DNA of 45,758 nucleotides. Source: Candidatus Kuenenia stuttgartensis (lineage in GTDB: Bacteria > Planctomycetota > Planctomycetia > Planctomycetales > Planctomycetaceae). How positions within the stretch are numbered: position 1 is the stretch's first letter; each line of letters begins with the position of its first letter. Below the pieces are notes generated by a model. That model searched no databases and was not told the DNA's origin. It saw only the letters and a program-made list of their open reading frames with translations. Shown here one piece after another: positions 17,362 through 27,700 of the stretch. The DNA lies in assembly GCA_945861465.1 (NCBI GenBank), contig CAMAVB010000032.1, forward strand, positions 1-45,758, written 5' to 3'. Made by a program: the position numbers and the translations under genes.

Positions 17362-17939
17362 TCAAGACCGGTGATCGGCTTGCCTGCCACAGTTTGACAC
17401 CGATTTCGATTTTCGCCACTGCGTGCGAGGAATAGGCAATTCTGGCAACCTTCTGGTGGTATGAATACCTTTGAAACCTGCGATTCGCAAGAGGTTCCCG
17501 CAACATGTAGCTCGTGCGTGTCCGTAAAATGGCGTCGTGAGCGACTTGTTTGGCGCGATGAACGCCTGCAGCGTGTTGGGCCCAAAGACGTCGTCGGTGG
17601 TCGCGTTCAGCAGAGTCAGTGTGACACACAGCTCGCGGGCACGCTGCGTGACTGCCGGGACTTTTTGCAATAGTTCATGCCTTCGCGGCCTCGCTTTTCC
17701 GACGTCTTGCCGTTGATGTCACGACCGATCAGTTGCATGATCTTTTCAGGCATGTCGGGTTTGGAATACACATGCTGCAGCGATCGCAGCACCGGCACGA
17801 TGGCGTCCCGGCATTCAAAATTGAGTCCGACCTGATCGATCGGTGGGCTGTCCAGACGAAGTTGGGTTGAGTATGATTTTCGCATCCTTGGCTCCTCGAA
17901 GATTGAGCAATGATTTTTCGTTTTGCTGACGTAGTTCAA
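17362..17939 (-). pseudogene. Degenerate ISNCY-type transposase remnant
   Basis: The right part (frame ending at 17616) reads MRKSYSTQLRLDSPPIDQVG, then CRDAIVPVLRSLQHVY and GREGMNY, which resembles the N-terminus of ISNCY-family transposases known from planctomycetes. The reading then loses homology (CKKSRQ...). A second piece in another frame (17362-17670) contains RELCVTLTLLNATTDDVFG and NKSLTTPFYGHARATCCG, which looks coding but cannot be placed. The catalytic region is missing. No flanking terminal repeats or target duplications were found, so the ends are uncertain. The rest of the 17296-18120 gap is empty as far as can be seen. Confidence 0.45.
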
Positions 17940-18120
17940 TCAACACTACGGTTTCTCACCTCATCCTGGCGGAGCATTTCTGATGTCTCGCCTGCTTTTC
18001 TCCGCTTCAAATACATTTACGGACACGTACAAGCCACTCGACGACTCTCAATTTGAAAACAGATGAACTCATACACGAAGGGCTGACGCCCAACCGCTCG
18101 CCGAAGAAGAAAGCCACGCC

Positions 18121-19485
18121 ATGCAAAAACACGCATATGTCGAACGCTTCATCAACCTGCTTGATCCAGCTGCCAATTCAATCTTCAACATGACCATTGA
18201 GGACGCCGTCGCGCGGCTGGGGTCAGGTGATGCAGCAAGGGTTCGCGAGATCGACGGGCAATTTGCGATCGTGCATCAGAACGGCCATCTCATTCGTATG
18301 GCCCGGTCGATTGGTCGCCCCATGCGGTACTTCCTGGCGAAGCAGGTGGCAGGTCCGTGTCTGATTGTGGCCGAACGCATCGATGAGATCGCCGCATGGC
18401 TCAGAAACGAAGGGCTGGCCGAACAATTTCATCCGTCGTACACACGGATGGTTCCGGCACATCATATTCTGGAACTGGCTTTGATCGGCTGCCCCGACCC
18501 CAGTCCATCCTGCACACGATTTTTTACGCCGGAACGCAATCGACTCAGCAACAATCTGGATGAAATCGGTCGGGCCTATATCGGGGCGATGCAGCAGGAG
18601 ATTTATCGCTGGCTGGATCAGATTCCGGCAACGGAGCCGATCGGTGTGCTGTTCAGCGGCGGTATCGACAGCGGTGCGGTCTTTCTTGCGATTTACGATG
18701 CTCTGCTGAAACGGGGTGAATCACCGGGTCGATTGAAAGCGTTCACATTGTCGCTGGACGAAAAAGGGCAAGACGCTGCGCAGGCGCATGAGTTTCTGGC
18801 AGCACTGGATCTGGGACTGTTTCTGGAAGTGATTGACGTGCCAGCTGCCGCTGTCGATTATCGCGAAGCAATTCGCGTGATTGAAGACTACAAACCACTC
18901 GACGTCCAGTCTGCGGCAATGTCGCTGGCGTTGTGCCGGGAAATTCGTAAGCGTTATCCGGAATGGATTTATCTGGCTGACGGCGATGGCGGCGATGAAA
19001 ACATGAAGGATTATCCGATTGAAGAAAACAGCGAACTGACAATCCGGAGTGTGCTCAACAATCCCCTCCTGTACCACGAAGGCTGGGGCGTCAATGCGGT
19101 CAAGCATTCACTGACATACAGCGGCGGTCAAAGCCGCGGTCATGTGCGTTCATGGGCACCGGCAGCAACATTTGGCTTCCGCGGCTTCAGTCCGTTTGCT
19201 CTGCCCAATGTCATCGAAGTGTCCGAAGGCATCCCATTTATTGAACTCACCGACTGGAACCACGACAAGCTCTATCAGCTCAAGGGTGAAGTCGTCCGTC
19301 GCGGCGTTGAGCAAATTACAGGGCACACCATGCCCGTCTTCGAAAAGCGCAGATTCCAGCGCGGCGCGGTGGCTCAATCCGGATTCGACTCGCTGTTCCC
19401 CGCGAATGAACTTCCGTACCGTCAGGCATTTGCCGAGTTGTACTCTGCGCGGTCGGAAATGAGTCCGGCGAGCGGAGGGGCGTGA
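18121..19485 (+). CDS. Asparagine synthase-related protein lacking the glutaminase cysteine
   Basis: This 454-residue protein resembles class-B asparagine synthetases. The ATP-pyrophosphatase domain has SGGIDS (179-184) and a downstream DGDGGDEN that matches the second nucleotide/aspartate motif. The N-terminal ~130 residues keep the outline of a GATase II domain (VREIDGQFAIVHQNGHLIRM), but residue 2 is Gln and no Cys lies at the start, so glutamine hydrolysis is not expected. It may use free ammonia or form an amide with another amine, as in beta-lactam synthetase-like enzymes. It stands alone, with no biosynthetic partners adjacent. A purine-rich stretch (GAAGAAGAAAG) precedes the ATG. Confidence 0.8.
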   Translation: MQKHAYVERFINLLDPAANSIFNMTIEDAVARLGSGDAARVREIDGQFAIVHQNGHLIRMARSIGRPMRYFLAKQVAGPCLIVAERIDEIAAWLRNEGLAEQFHPSYTRMVPAHHILELALIGCPDPSPSCTRFFTPERNRLSNNLDEIGRAYIGAMQQEIYRWLDQIPATEPIGVLFSGGIDSGAVFLAIYDALLKRGESPGRLKAFTLSLDEKGQDAAQAHEFLAALDLGLFLEVIDVPAAAVDYREAIRVIEDYKPLDVQSAAMSLALCREIRKRYPEWIYLADGDGGDENMKDYPIEENSELTIRSVLNNPLLYHEGWGVNAVKHSLTYSGGQSRGHVRSWAPAATFGFRGFSPFALPNVIEVSEGIPFIELTDWNHDKLYQLKGEVVRRGVEQITGHTMPVFEKRRFQRGAVAQSGFDSLFPANELPYRQAFAELYSARSEMSPASGGA

Positions 19486-19881
19486 GCCATCCGGTACCTC
19501 GTTTTTGTACCGGCAAGCTGACGCATGCCGCTCGCCAATTGTCTCACTGCGGTTGGCAATGCCTCGCTTAACCGCGTGCTCAGCGGGCCGCGAATGTTCT
19601 AATTGAAATTTCGTATTTGAAATTTGAAATACGAAATACGAAGCGCGGGGCGTTGCCCACGCGGTTGAACGAATGTGCCACCCTTGTTGCACTTCAGGTT
19701 GGTATGCGGCAGAGACTTTTGCCGAACGGCCGGGTTTTGTGTTGCACCGCCAACAGTCTCCTGTGACACTACCCCGGTGGAGCGGCTCAGTCCGTACAAT
19801 GACAGAGAATCCGGAGACGCGCGGTCCGCCTGATCTGAAATGCTCGAACGATAAATAACCTTACGTTAATCAAGGGAACTC
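19486..19881. other. Intergenic stretch with short inverted repeats
   Basis: No gene is supported. About 19507-19540 resembles the repeat at 10452 (GTACCGGC..GCTGACGC). About 19609-19640 holds an AT-rich inverted repeat (TTTCGTATTT / AAATACGAAA), a possible terminator or dispersed repeat. A GGGA site at 19874-19877 serves the next gene. Confidence 0.45.
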
Positions 19882-22800
19882 ATGCTGTTCACAAAATGGA
19901 TTGCGAGCCTGCTGCGACGGACCCGTAATAGTCAGTCTCGTCGACGAGTTTCGGGTTTCACGAAATCCCCTGTGGAACGACTTGAGAGTCGCACGCTTCT
20001 GGCCGGGGTTCTTGGCCTGAGTATCAATCAGTCCTCCGAAACCAGGTTGTCGTTTACAAGTTCGCCGAACTCGGTTGCCACGAATGGTGTGACGTCATTC
20101 GACGTGTCGCCGAATGATGGGTGGACGTTTTCAGTTTCTGGTGGACCGCAGTCGATCAACTTATCCGTGAAGCGGAATGGTGGATCGTATTACGATCCAT
20201 ACTGGACCCTCGATTTGCAGCCTCCCGCCGGGCAGGGTCTTGGGCCGGGGACATTTCTTGACACGTCGGCCGACTACTATACCGGCTCTGATGCGACACT
20301 GTCCTTCAGAAACAGTAACTCCGGATACTACACCGGCTTCACGGGTGAGTTCAGCATTCTGGAGTTCGATGTGAATGTCGATGGCAGCGTCGCCCGATTG
20401 TCGGTGGACTTTACCGAGCGATACAACGCTGCGGCCCAGACAACGATCGGAAAGTTTAGATACGACTCCAGCCCGATCGTCAGCGAATCTGCTGGTCCGA
20501 CGGCGACAGAACTGACGGTCAGCCGTGACGGCGATCTCAGTCAACCGCAGGTTGTGCAACTCACCAGTGGTGATCCTCAGGCCGCCGGAATTCCATCTGA
20601 AGTGACGATCCCCGTTGGTGAAGCCAACATTGTCGTATCGATCGACGTCAAGGACAATCAATTTGCGAACGACGCCACGCGAGTGAAATTTCTGGCGACT
20701 GCCCTTGGCTGGCAGGCCGCAACACAGAATCTGATCGTTCAGGATGATGACGGTCCGCCAGCACTGGAGGCGGTCATACTTCAGGACAGAATTTCTGAAT
20801 CTGCGGGCTCCCATGCGGCGGTAATGGTTGTGACGCGGAACACAGATAACTCAATTCCCATGACGGTCACACTGGCGAATTCCGACCCAACTGAAATCAG
20901 CGTTATCACAACAGTCGTGATTCCGGCTGGGCAGTCGTCGATTCTCGTCCCCATCGATGCGGTCGATGACAATTTCCTGGATGGCACCAGAACGGTGACG
21001 GTCACCGCATCTTCGGGCAGCCTGCTTCGAGCAGTCGCAACCCTGCAGGTGACGGACGATGCCACTGATGAAGTGCCCGCGATCACTCTGGAAGTGAGTC
21101 GGGGCAGTGTCAATGAATCGGATGGACCCCGAGCAGCCCAGTTGATCATTCGCCACAATGTCGAAACCACCTATGCCATTAGTATCGATCTTACCTCAGC
21201 TTTCCCCGATCGCCTTGTCCCGATGGCCACACAGGTATCTATTCCGGCAGGACAGCGGGAAATCCGCGTCGACCTGAAGGCCATTGACGATCTGATTGCC
21301 TGGTCGAACACGGATGTGCTGATCACGGCCTCGTTCTCTCAATATCAGTACTCTTATCCCTATCCCGATTCGCCTGCCCTTCGCAGCAGCAGCGTCGTTG
21401 TTCACGTCACAGACAATGACGTGGCAGCCGTCGATATTTCCATTGATCCGCTGAGTTCTTGGTTTGCATTCGACAGCACACCGGGAAGCTGGGTTGGTCA
21501 GGGACTCCGGAACTACTATGTCTCCCCCGTGAAGGGATGGACATTTTCAGCAGGCGGCGGCAACAGGGTTCTGCAATTCGGGATCAATGAGATTCCTGCA
21601 CCCGGTACGTATTTTGGCGGAAACTGGACGCTCGAACTCGCTGCACCCGCCGGACGAACTCTGATTCCCGGTCTCTTTGAAAACGCGGCTCGCTATCCGT
21701 TTCAGAATGCGAATCAGCCGGGTTTGACGCTGAGTGGCAATGGCCGAGGCAACAATACAAATTCCGGATTCTTTAACATCCTGGATGCGAAATACACCGC
21801 CAACGGGGCGCCCGATTTTGTTGACGTGACGTTTACTCAATTCGACGAACAGAATCCGGCCAACTGGACAAAAGGCGAACTGCTGTATCGAAAAACCCCG
21901 ATTTACGAACTTTACGAAGCCCCCTCGCGCGAAGGCAGGACGCTGACTGTTCGCCGGAACACTCCCGCCTCGGATGGACCGCTGGTGGTGACACTCCACA
22001 ATCCTGATCCCGACCTGATCGGGATGCCTGAGACCGTCACCATTCCGAGCGGTGCGTCCAGCGTCAGTGTGCCATTCACCGTTAAAGACAACCAAACGCT
22101 GGACGGCATGCGCACAGTGTCCGTTTCCGCAACAGCGAATGATTATCAGCCGGGCGAAGATTCCGCGAACCTCATCGATGACGAGATCGCGGGAATTGTT
22201 GCCGCCGGCGGATTTGACAACCTCACGAGCATCGCAGAAGGATCTCAGATCAACGTGCCGATCACATTGAGCGTGAAGCCCACATCCGATGTGGTTGTGA
22301 GCGCTGGCCTCAACAGTTCCGGACGAGTGACACTGGACCGCCAGGAGTTCGTTTTCACACCGGACAACTGGTCAACACCTCAGGAACTGATCGTTTCAGC
22401 CACGGAAAATCCATACTGGGATGGCAATGCCGTTCGGGCATTATCATTGAGTGTTGTCAGTGACAGATCAGACATGGCATTCCGGTCAGTGAATGCACTC
22501 CGCAGACAATTTACAGTGACCGATAATGAACCTGCCGTACCTTCACTGACCGCCAGTTCCAGGACATTGAATGGACATCCGTTGCTGCAATGGACAGCAG
22601 TTCCGGGTGCTCGGTCGTATGAAGTGTGGATCAACAACGTGACCACGGGCAAACGTCAATATGAATTGGTGACATCGACGGTCAGTTCCTACCGCCCTGA
22701 CGCTGCATTCGCTGCCGGAACCTACCGCGTCTGGATTCGTGTCACGATGCCGGACGGGGTTTCGCCGTGGGGTGTGGCTCGCGATTTTCAGGTTCTGGCA

Positions 22801-24123
22801 ATACCCGTATGGCTGAATGTGCCAGGCGTCGACTCGCAGGCAGAATCCATTCGCTGGAGCCCCATTGCGGGTTCCAGCAGCTACGAAGTCTGGATTACAA
22901 ATCTCGACACGAAGGCTCGGGAGTATTTTGAGACCAATCTCAGTTCACCTCAGACGTCGGTGCCCGTCAGGCTGCCACCCGCAAACTATGCCGCGTTTGT
23001 TCGTGGAAAAGCGGGCAACGTGTGGACCGACTGGTCTGATCGTTTTCTGTTCACAGTACTCCGCCCGCCTGTCGGAAATGTCATAGCCTCGGTGGCGGAC
23101 GATACCCTGAACGCATCGTGGTCAGCGGTCAATGGGGCAACGTCCTACGAAGTTCTGGTTCGCAATGGTGCGGGAACTCTGGTCTCTCGCTTCGCCAACA
23201 TCAACAGCACGTCATACCGGGGCCCTGCATCAAACGGGGTCAAGCCGCTCACTCCCGGAGTCTACGGGCTGACGGTTGTGGCGTATTCCGGCGCGCGGGC
23301 GATGACTGTTCCGGGTGCTGCGAAGATCCTGTACGTCACGCAGGCACCAAATGTCAGGTTGACAACAACTTTCGCAGAATGGGATGCCATTCCTGGTGCA
23401 TCAGGATACAGTTTTCGCATCAGAAAAGAAGGTGAGGCATCGGCCACATGGGTCGAAACGACTTCGACAAAGGTCGTGTTCAGTACGCCGCTGGGTCCCG
23501 GAAGATTCGTGATCGAAGTTCGCAGTCACTACCCCGACGGAACGGTCAGCAATACATCAATGAACTCCGTTGAACTCTTTCGTCCGGCAGTCGAACTACT
23601 GCCGTTCCCGGCGGAGACGGCAGATGCAACTCCCGTAATCTCCTGGAATTCTGTGGTCTGGGCAGAAAAATACTCGGTGCAGATCGTCAGAGCTGGAGAA
23701 GTCAGCCCTGCGTTTCAGGCCGACGTCAGCGGAACATCGCTGTTGCGTGTGTCTGCGCCTCTGCCAAATGGCACCTACCGAGTCTTCGTGCAGGCGCTTG
23801 CAACCGATGGTTCTCGCAGTGAACCCGGCAATGGTAAATCGCTTCGCATCGGGGCTCCCCCGGCAACGCTGACGTATTCGGCAGGAGTGCTGGCCTGGAG
23901 TTCGGTGGCGGATGCGACATCGTACGATCTCTGGATCAACTCTGATGGACCGCCCGAAAAAATTCAGATCGTGCGCGAGCCAAATCTAACGTCTCAATCG
24001 TACAGTCTTTCCGCATCGCTTCCGAAAGGCAGATACAGCGTCTGGGTTCGAGTGAAACGCGCGGAGGCCGGTGCCGTTTACGAAGGGATCTGGAGTTCCA
24101 GACTGGCGATTGAGATTACCTGA
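19882..24123 (+). CDS. Giant surface protein with Calx-beta-like and FN3-like repeats (LEPR-XLL-type N-terminus)
   Basis: This 1413-residue protein has a basic N-terminus and the planctomycete sorting motif RLESRTLLAG (about 33-42), a variant of LEPR-XLL, so it is probably exported. Residues about 48-195 and 515-675 are two copies of an unnamed module (GWTFS..., WTL-L-PAG-L-PG-F, SG-F-IL, a terminal FT strand). Calx-beta-like repeats occupy about 195-510 and 675-880, each with ESAGP-x-T/A-LTV-R and I-VKDNQ-DG motifs that often bind calcium. From about 885 to the end are roughly six FN3-like domains of the pattern W-VPGA-SYEVWI-N and YRVWIR. There is no catalytic domain. GGGA lies 5 nt before the ATG. 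It is probably an adhesin or cell-envelope scaffold. Confidence 0.8.
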   Translation: MLFTKWIASLLRRTRNSQSRRRVSGFTKSPVERLESRTLLAGVLGLSINQSSETRLSFTSSPNSVATNGVTSFDVSPNDGWTFSVSGGPQSINLSVKRNGGSYYDPYWTLDLQPPAGQGLGPGTFLDTSADYYTGSDATLSFRNSNSGYYTGFTGEFSILEFDVNVDGSVARLSVDFTERYNAAAQTTIGKFRYDSSPIVSESAGPTATELTVSRDGDLSQPQVVQLTSGDPQAAGIPSEVTIPVGEANIVVSIDVKDNQFANDATRVKFLATALGWQAATQNLIVQDDDGPPALEAVILQDRISESAGSHAAVMVVTRNTDNSIPMTVTLANSDPTEISVITTVVIPAGQSSILVPIDAVDDNFLDGTRTVTVTASSGSLLRAVATLQVTDDATDEVPAITLEVSRGSVNESDGPRAAQLIIRHNVETTYAISIDLTSAFPDRLVPMATQVSIPAGQREIRVDLKAIDDLIAWSNTDVLITASFSQYQYSYPYPDSPALRSSSVVVHVTDNDVAAVDISIDPLSSWFAFDSTPGSWVGQGLRNYYVSPVKGWTFSAGGGNRVLQFGINEIPAPGTYFGGNWTLELAAPAGRTLIPGLFENAARYPFQNANQPGLTLSGNGRGNNTNSGFFNILDAKYTANGAPDFVDVTFTQFDEQNPANWTKGELLYRKTPIYELYEAPSREGRTLTVRRNTPASDGPLVVTLHNPDPDLIGMPETVTIPSGASSVSVPFTVKDNQTLDGMRTVSVSATANDYQPGEDSANLIDDEIAGIVAAGGFDNLTSIAEGSQINVPITLSVKPTSDVVVSAGLNSSGRVTLDRQEFVFTPDNWSTPQELIVSATENPYWDGNAVRALSLSVVSDRSDMAFRSVNALRRQFTVTDNEPAVPSLTASSRTLNGHPLLQWTAVPGARSYEVWINNVTTGKRQYELVTSTVSSYRPDAAFAAGTYRVWIRVTMPDGVSPWGVARDFQVLAIPVWLNVPGVDSQAESIRWSPIAGSSSYEVWITNLDTKAREYFETNLSSPQTSVPVRLPPANYAAFVRGKAGNVWTDWSDRFLFTVLRPPVGNVIASVADDTLNASWSAVNGATSYEVLVRNGAGTLVSRFANINSTSYRGPASNGVKPLTPGVYGLTVVAYSGARAMTVPGAAKILYVTQAPNVRLTTTFAEWDAIPGASGYSFRIRKEGEASATWVETTSTKVVFSTPLGPGRFVIEVRSHYPDGTVSNTSMNSVELFRPAVELLPFPAETADATPVISWNSVVWAEKYSVQIVRAGEVSPAFQADVSGTSLLRVSAPLPNGTYRVFVQALATDGSRSEPGNGKSLRIGAPPATLTYSAGVLAWSSVADATSYDLWINSDGPPEKIQIVREPNLTSQSYSLSASLPKGRYSVWVRVKRAEAGAVYEGIWSSRLAIEIT

Positions 24124-24136
24124 AAGCCCAGGACTG

Positions 24137-24436
24137 ATGTCCACAAATAATTCCTATGCAGTCGAATCACTGTCGCCGTCTGGCGGACCCGAGCAGGGCT
24201 TGCCGACGGAAGCGATGAATCGCAGCATGCAGGCGCTTGTTGAAACGCGCCCATGGGTTCGACTGATGGGTGTTTTTGCCGCAATCGGCACGATCATCTG
24301 TGGACTTCGTTGTCTGTTTGCCGCGCCAACTTTATTGAGCCGCCTCGTTGAGATGGCGTATGGTGCGCCAGGTGGCTTTGATGGCGTACAGATATTTAAG
24401 CACTGGTGCATAAGTAAGTTGGCACAAATCGTTTAA
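24137..24436 (+). CDS. Small membrane-protein ORF ending inside a MITE (probably truncated)
   Basis: The ORF starts 13 nt after the surface-protein stop and reads MSTNNSYAVESLSPSGGPEQ, then a membrane segment VRLMGVFAAIGTIICGLRCL. It resembles the start of small planctomycete membrane proteins (ETRPWVRLMGV). At 24397 a 130-bp element begins, and the last codons (KHWCISKLAQIV) come from it. Removing the element and one TA gives only about 15 further codons before a stop, so the original gene may already have been short or decayed. It may be co-transcribed with the surface protein. Confidence 0.45.
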   Translation: MSTNNSYAVESLSPSGGPEQGLPTEAMNRSMQALVETRPWVRLMGVFAAIGTIICGLRCLFAAPTLLSRLVEMAYGAPGGFDGVQIFKHWCISKLAQIV

Positions 24437-24526
24437 CGGCGAGCCGTAGGCGGAGGCGAATCCAGCGTGCTTTCGCCTACGCCTACGGCTCGCCGTTAAA
24501 CTAAAAAACTTCTGCACCAATGTTTA
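24397..24526. mobile_element. 130-bp MITE, copy 1 (family A)
   Basis: The ends are TAAGCACTGGTGCA and TGCACCAATGTTTA, a near-perfect inverted repeat that abuts TA on both sides. Inside is a palindrome with arms beginning GTTTAACGGCGAGCCG (24430-24501). It is almost identical to the element at 35185-35314, with the same 130-bp length. It encodes no protein. The TA ends fit the target preference of IS630/Tc1-mariner-type transposases, though no such transposase is in the window. Confidence 0.8.
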
Positions 24527-24769
24527 CTGGCATCGTTTCCCTGTGCCTATCAGTGCTCATGAGAAAGCTCGACCACGTAATCGCCATTCTCAAGGGTTGG
24601 CATCTCAAAATAATAATAGTAGCCTGAGCTGGAGAAGGGGCTGTTTTCCATCGACGCTTTCAAAGTCGTTGACGTCGCGATCTGTCCTCAGTTTGTCTTC
24701 ACCGAATGATTTCCTGGATTCTTTGCTGCGCACTTCATTTGTCGATGAACCCAAACAAGGACACGCAAC
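24527..24769. other. Gap between MITE and the Nudix-TIR gene, no gene seen
   Basis: No coding or structural feature could be supported in this stretch downstream of the large minus-strand gene. There is no clear terminator hairpin. Confidence 0.4.
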
Positions 24770-27700
24770 TCAGCTACTGAGTCTTGAGCGGAGTTGCAAG
24801 CGGTACTGTTCATCCTGCCGCGAGACAAACATGCCTCTCTGCTTCATTGCTGAGAGGACATCGCAGGCCTCTTGCCACCAGATTCGCGCTTCGTCGGTGT
24901 CTTGCTGTTCCGTCGTGGTCGCCAGCCTCCAGAAACTCACCCAAAGGTCGCGTTGCCAGCTGGCGTTTCCTGGGTCAGTCGCCGCCAGCCGCTGTCGAAT
25001 TTCCAGACTCGCCCGGTAGGCCACCAGAGCGGCCGTCAGGTCTCCCTGCGCGCTGAGCATGTCGCCTATCTTCCCCTGGCTGACCGACAGGTCGCGTTGC
25101 AAGCCGAGGTTCAGTGGGTCGGTCGCCGCCAACTGCTGGCGGATTTCCAGACTTGCCCAGTAGATCGCCATCGCGGCGTTCAGGTCCCCCTGCCTGCTGA
25201 GCACATCGCCTGTCTTTCCCTGGCTGACCGACAGGTCGTGTTGCCAACCGGCGTTCACCGGGTCGGTCGCGGCCAGCCTCTCTCGAATTTCCAGACATGT
25301 TCGGTAGGTCGCCAACGCGGCGTTCAGGTCCCCCTGCGCGCTGCGCACATCTCCAATCTTTTCCTGGCTGACCGACAGATCGCGTTGCCATCCGGTGTTC
25401 CTCGGGTCGGCCTCCGCCAGCCGCTGGCGGATTTCCAGACTCGCGTGGTATGCCTCAAGTGCGGCGTTCAAGTCCCCCTGCGCGCTGAGCACGTCGCCTA
25501 CTTTGTTATGGGCGACCGACAGGTCGCGTTGCCAGCCAGCGTTCCCCGGATCGGTCGCTGCCAGCCGCTGACGAATCTCCAGACTTGCCCGGTAAGCCGC
25601 CAGCGCGGGAGTCAGGTCCCTCTGTGCTCTGAGCACGCTTCCGATGTTGTCATGGCTGACCGACAGGTCGCGTTGCCGGTCGGCGTTCCCCCGGTCGGCC
25701 GCTGCCAGCCGCTGACGGATTTCCAGACTTGCCCGGAAGGCCACCAGCGCGGAGTTCAAGTCCCCCTGCGCGCTGAGCACGTGACCGATGTTGTCCTGAC
25801 TGATCGACAGGTCGCGCTGCAGACCAGTGTTCCCCCAGTCGGTCACCGCCAGCCGCTGACGGCTTTCCAGACTTGCCCGATAAGCCGTCAACGCAGCGGT
25901 CGGGTGTCCCTGCGCGTTCAGTACGTCGCCTATCTTTTCCCGGCTGACCGACAGGTCGCGTTGCCAGTCGGCGTTCCCCGGATCAGCCGCCGCCAGCCGC
26001 TCGAAGATCTCGTGACTCGCCCGATAGGCCACCAGCGCCGCAGTCAGATCCCGCTTCGCGCTGAGCACGTCACCTATTTTTTCCTGGCTCACCGACAGGT
26101 CAAATTGCCAGTCGATATTCCCTGGGTCGGTCGCCGACAGTTGCTCGAAGATCTTGTGACTCGCCCGATAGGCCACCAGCGCCGCAGTCAGATCCCGCTT
26201 GGCGCTGAGCACATTGCCTATATTGTTATGGCTGACCGACAGGTCGCGCTGCAAGTCGGCGTTGCCCGGATCGGCCGCCGCCAACCGCCGACTGATTTCC
26301 AGACTCGCCCGGTAGGCCGCCAGTGCGCCGGTCAGATCCCCCTGCGCGCTGAGCACGTTCCCGATGTTGTCCTGACTGACCGACATGTCGCGTTGCCGCT
26401 CGGCGTTCCCCGGGTCCGCCGCCGCCAGCCGCTGGCTGCACGCCACTGCGGCTCGAGCCAGAATACCCGCATCGGTCACACGACCAAGATCGTGGAGAGG
26501 CTGGCTGAGCCACTGCCCGACGTGCATCGCGCTGGGATCGTCTGCGCTCATGCTTAGCAATGCGTAGTCCCGCAACGGTTCCACTTCCCACGATGAAGTG
26601 CCCAGACTGGCAGATCCCGCGAATGACTCGGCCCTGCGAAGCACGTACTGCCGGATCTGCGTGCGGCGCTGTTCCAGTATTTTCGGTGAGATGCGCGCTC
26701 GCGCAACTTCCTGGACGATTCGATGCATGCGGACCAGGTTCTCGCCTGCACTTCGGGTCCACAATCGCAGTCCAGTCAATCGCCATTCCAGATCCCGCCA
26801 TGGATCGACATCTCCGGGCCGTGCTGCGAAAACCTGCGGGAAGTCCGCTGCTACCAATTCGCAGAGCCAGGGGAGTGCGACGGCATCGGGGGAAAGCAGC
26901 GCTGCATACTCGATGACGCGTAATTCGGCCATGCTGAGTCCGGCCAGCGTTGGCTCCAGGAGCTGACCGATCAGCTTCTGCGAGTGCGCGCTCAACTGGA
27001 CCGCGCGGTCGGCACTCGTAGCCGTGAGCGCCGCAAACACGCCTGCGGACTCCAGCCCTGATAGATACTGGCAGTACGCTATCTCTGGATGCTTCCAGAG
27101 GTAAACGGCGACGACTTCAATGGCGAGCGTGTGGCAGCCCAGGAACCTCGCGAGCCGCAAGGCTGCGTTCCATTCTTCGTCGCCCTGCAGCGCCCGGTGT
27201 CGGTTCAGCAATTCGAGAGCATCGTGCTCAGGGAGCGGCTGAAGTTCCAGGCACTCTATGGCGGAGTCAGCAATCTGTTGTTGATCTATGCGTGTGGTCA
27301 CCAGCACATGCAGTCGGTCGGTCGCGGGAAGCACCAAGGAGCGGAGCGGTGGCTGCAGCAACTCGACATGTTCGACGTTTTCAAGGACCAGGAGCGCTCG
27401 CCCACTTTGTTCGAGCACCGTTCGCACTCGGGCGGCGGCCAGGTCGGGGTCCTTCTGCTCAAACTCATTGAATGCCAGTCCCAGATCGGCTGCCAAACGG
27501 GTCATGACGACTCGCAGATCGGTCAGCCCGGCAGCATCGACCAGATATCGCCCGCCGGGATAATCGTCGGCGAAGGCCTGAGAATAGAAAAATGCGAGGG
27601 CGGTTCTGCCGATGCCGCGAATTCCCTGCACGGCGGTGACGGCCGCGATCTTTCCTTGCAACAACTTTGCGCGCAGCCGGGCCAGTTCGGCATGACGGCC

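Noticed and set aside
24872-26557. A 561-codon open frame on the plus strand opposite the TPR array
   Set aside because: It is the mirror of the 144-bp repeats; codons are Arg/Val/Gln-rich, no family fits and the minus frame is clearly the gene.
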